Shown here: one piece after another, positions 62,741 to 64,000 of the stretch
How the letters are laid out: the number at the start of each line of letters is the position of its first letter
Numbering within the stretch: position 1 is the first letter of the stretch
DNA from: Malaciobacter molluscorum LMG 25693
GTDB lineage: Bacteria; Campylobacterota; Campylobacteria; Campylobacterales; Arcobacteraceae
NCBI RefSeq assembly: GCF_003544935.1
Contig: NZ_CP032098.1
Location: forward strand, 1,488,001 to 1,552,000
Length of the DNA: 64,000 nt
Reading direction: 5' to 3'
Made by a program: the position numbers and the translations under genes
Notes under the pieces: generated by a model
The model's input: the letters and a program-made list of their open reading frames with translations, nothing else
What the model was told of the DNA's origin: nothing
Databases searched by the model: none

Positions 62741-64000
62741 ATGAACGCATTTATTATATCTTCAATTGCATCCAATCAAGGTAAAACTGTTTTAACAACT
62801 TCACTATTGCACTATTTTAAAAAAAGTGTTAGACCTTTTAAAGCTGGACCTGATTATATAGATCCACAATTTCACAAAATAATATGTAATACTGAATCTA
62901 TAAATCTTGATACATTCATTATGAATAAAGAACAAGTAAAATGGATTTTTAATAATTACAGTGATAAACAAACTTCAATAGTTGAAGGTGTAATGGGTTT
63001 TTATGATGGAATGGATAAAGGAAGTTCTGCTTATGATATTGGGAAACTTTTAAAAATATCTACAATTTTACTACTTGATGCAAGTGGTTCATATATAACT
63101 ATTAGTGCTGTTTTAAAAGGTTTGAAAACTTATAAAAGTGATAATACAATAAAAGCAATTGTATTAAATAATGTTTCTTCATCTATGCACTTTGAACTAA
63201 TAAAAAAACAAATTTTAAATGATTTTGATGATATAGAAGTTCTAGGTTGGATAAAAAAAGGTTTAGAAACATTAAGTAATACTCACTTAGGATTAGACTT
63301 AAAAAATGTAAAAAAAGACACTTTAGAAAATATATCAAAAGAGGTGTTAGAAAACATTGATATTGAAAAATTAAAAAATATAACTTCTTATAATAAGGAA
63401 GAAAATAATAATTATCCATTTGATAAAATCTCAAAAATAGATAAAAAAGTATCTATTGTAAAAGATGATAATTTTTCATTTTTATACTATGATAACTTAA
63501 AAGTTTTAGAAGAGTTATTTGAAAAAGTGGAAATTATTAACCCTATTAAAGATGAACAAATAAGTAAAGATTCTGATTTTGTATATATTTTAGGTGGTTA
63601 TATAGAAACAGACAAAGCATATGAAAAAATAAAAAATTCAAATAAATTTAAAAAGTCTTTATTAGAACATGTTAAACAAAAAAGGTACGTTTATGCTGAA
63701 TGTGCTGGTTTACTATTTTTATCAAATAGTGTAGATAATAAAAAAATGATGGGTATTTTAAATGCAGGTTTCACACTTACTAATAAAAGAGTAAGACTTG
63801 GATATTATTATTGTAGTAATGGAATAAAAGGTCATGCTTTTCATTATACAAAACCACTTGATACAAAAAATGCAATTGATATTTTAAGTAAAAAAAAGAA
63901 TTCAAAAGGAGAATTAGCAGCTTGGAAAAATGAGAATGTTTATGGAACATATTTACATACAATGTTTAGAAATAATTTAAAAAAATTAAAGGATTACTTT
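62741..64000 (+). CDS. cbiA: Cobyrinate a,c-diamide synthase CbiA/CobB, 3'-truncated by window edge
   Basis: This enzyme amidates the a and c side chains of cobyrinate using glutamine and ATP. It is open to the last base with 420 codons visible, so only the tail is missing. Domains: an N-terminal dethiobiotin-synthetase-like ATPase (IISSIASNQGKTVLTTSLLH, FKAGPDYIDPQFH, VEGVMGFYDGMDKG) and a C-terminal glutamine amidotransferase (YILGGYIETD, nucleophile Cys in YAECAGLLFL, His in GHAFHYT). It diverges from cbiM across a shared 276-bp region. No other start fits; AAAGAAAT upstream is a modest ribosome-binding site. Confidence 0.9.
   Translation, partial: MNAFIISSIASNQGKTVLTTSLLHYFKKSVRPFKAGPDYIDPQFHKIICNTESINLDTFIMNKEQVKWIFNNYSDKQTSIVEGVMGFYDGMDKGSSAYDIGKLLKISTILLLDASGSYITISAVLKGLKTYKSDNTIKAIVLNNVSSSMHFELIKKQILNDFDDIEVLGWIKKGLETLSNTHLGLDLKNVKKDTLENISKEVLENIDIEKLKNITSYNKEENNNYPFDKISKIDKKVSIVKDDNFSFLYYDNLKVLEELFEKVEIINPIKDEQISKDSDFVYILGGYIETDKAYEKIKNSNKFKKSLLEHVKQKRYVYAECAGLLFLSNSVDNKKMMGILNAGFTLTNKRVRLGYYYCSNGIKGHAFHYTKPLDTKNAIDILSKKKNSKGELAAWKNENVYGTYLHTMFRNNLKKLKDYF

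Noticed and set aside
62514-62750. A 78-codon minus-strand open frame upstream of cbiM
   Set aside because: It covers the divergent control region, lies over the start of cbiA on the other strand, has no convincing ribosome-binding site and looks like AT-rich leader sequence; treated as a structured leader instead.
1-64000. CRISPR arrays, tRNA/rRNA genes, insertion sequences
   Set aside because: No regularly spaced repeats, no tRNA T-loop-like signatures in the gaps, and no transposase-like proteins or terminal repeats were seen.

Overview
The window comes from a very AT-rich chromosome of the Campylobacterota, most likely the Arcobacter group. The indicators are a XerH-type recombinase, a small structured RNA directly upstream of purD, the order purD-RDD-lptD-phosphoribosyltransferase-pnp, and many flagellar and chemotaxis proteins. 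This assignment rests on recognised protein families and gene order; no database search was possible.

Layout. 1-2.4 kb: the 3' part of a DUF2235/Tle1-like lipase gene, then a single-pass membrane protein and a lipoprotein. 2.4-3.6 kb: xerH, preceded by a dif-like palindrome. 3.6-8.7 kb (minus): chemotaxis operon cheY-cheA-cheR-cheD-cheB. 8.8-24 kb (minus): a long co-directional housekeeping run (pnp, phosphoribosyltransferase, lptD, RDD, purD, 6S-like RNA, hemD, der, hpf, ftsK, lpxD, ilvN, ilvB). 24-30.6 kb: a flagellin-like protein, ppx, pssA, a diguanylate cyclase, an SprA-related protease with a mini rod/hook-like protein and thioredoxin, a PagL-like lipid A deacylase, DUF523 and a TtcA-family protein. 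30.7-35.8 kb: a structured RNA candidate, an antiporter, and the conserved zinc-protease / 7TM-transglutaminase / ATP-grasp ligase cluster. 35.8-44.9 kb (minus): putA and livKHMGF, headed by two unknown genes. 45-59.3 kb: two EamA transporters, an orphan response regulator, moeA, rmuC, an M48 protease, a PLD nuclease, ybgC, a Cache histidine kinase, an aldo/keto reductase, a SLAC1/TDT channel and several unknown genes. 59.4-64 kb: a cobalamin block, cbiM-cbiK-cbiL-kinase on minus and cbiA/cobB divergent on plus, running off the window.

How the parts fit. The chemotaxis genes supply a CheA/CheY/CheB/CheR/CheD pathway without a local cheW or receptor. liv plus putA suggest amino-acid uptake and proline catabolism. 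cbiM/cbiK/cbiL/cbiA import cobalt and start anaerobic corrin synthesis. The nearly unbroken minus-strand run to the right of the dif-like site, with plus-strand genes to its left, is what a replication terminus would look like.

The less ordinary signals are: the dif-like site at xerH; two genes (ftsK and a DMT transporter) whose true N-termini can be reached only from an AUA start codon, each 6 nt after a strong Shine-Dalgarno sequence; several structured intergenic RNAs; FFDDDL repeats in the CheA linker; and several small uncharacterised operons. No tRNA, rRNA, CRISPR array or insertion sequence was seen. No gene-free stretch exceeds 300 bases.
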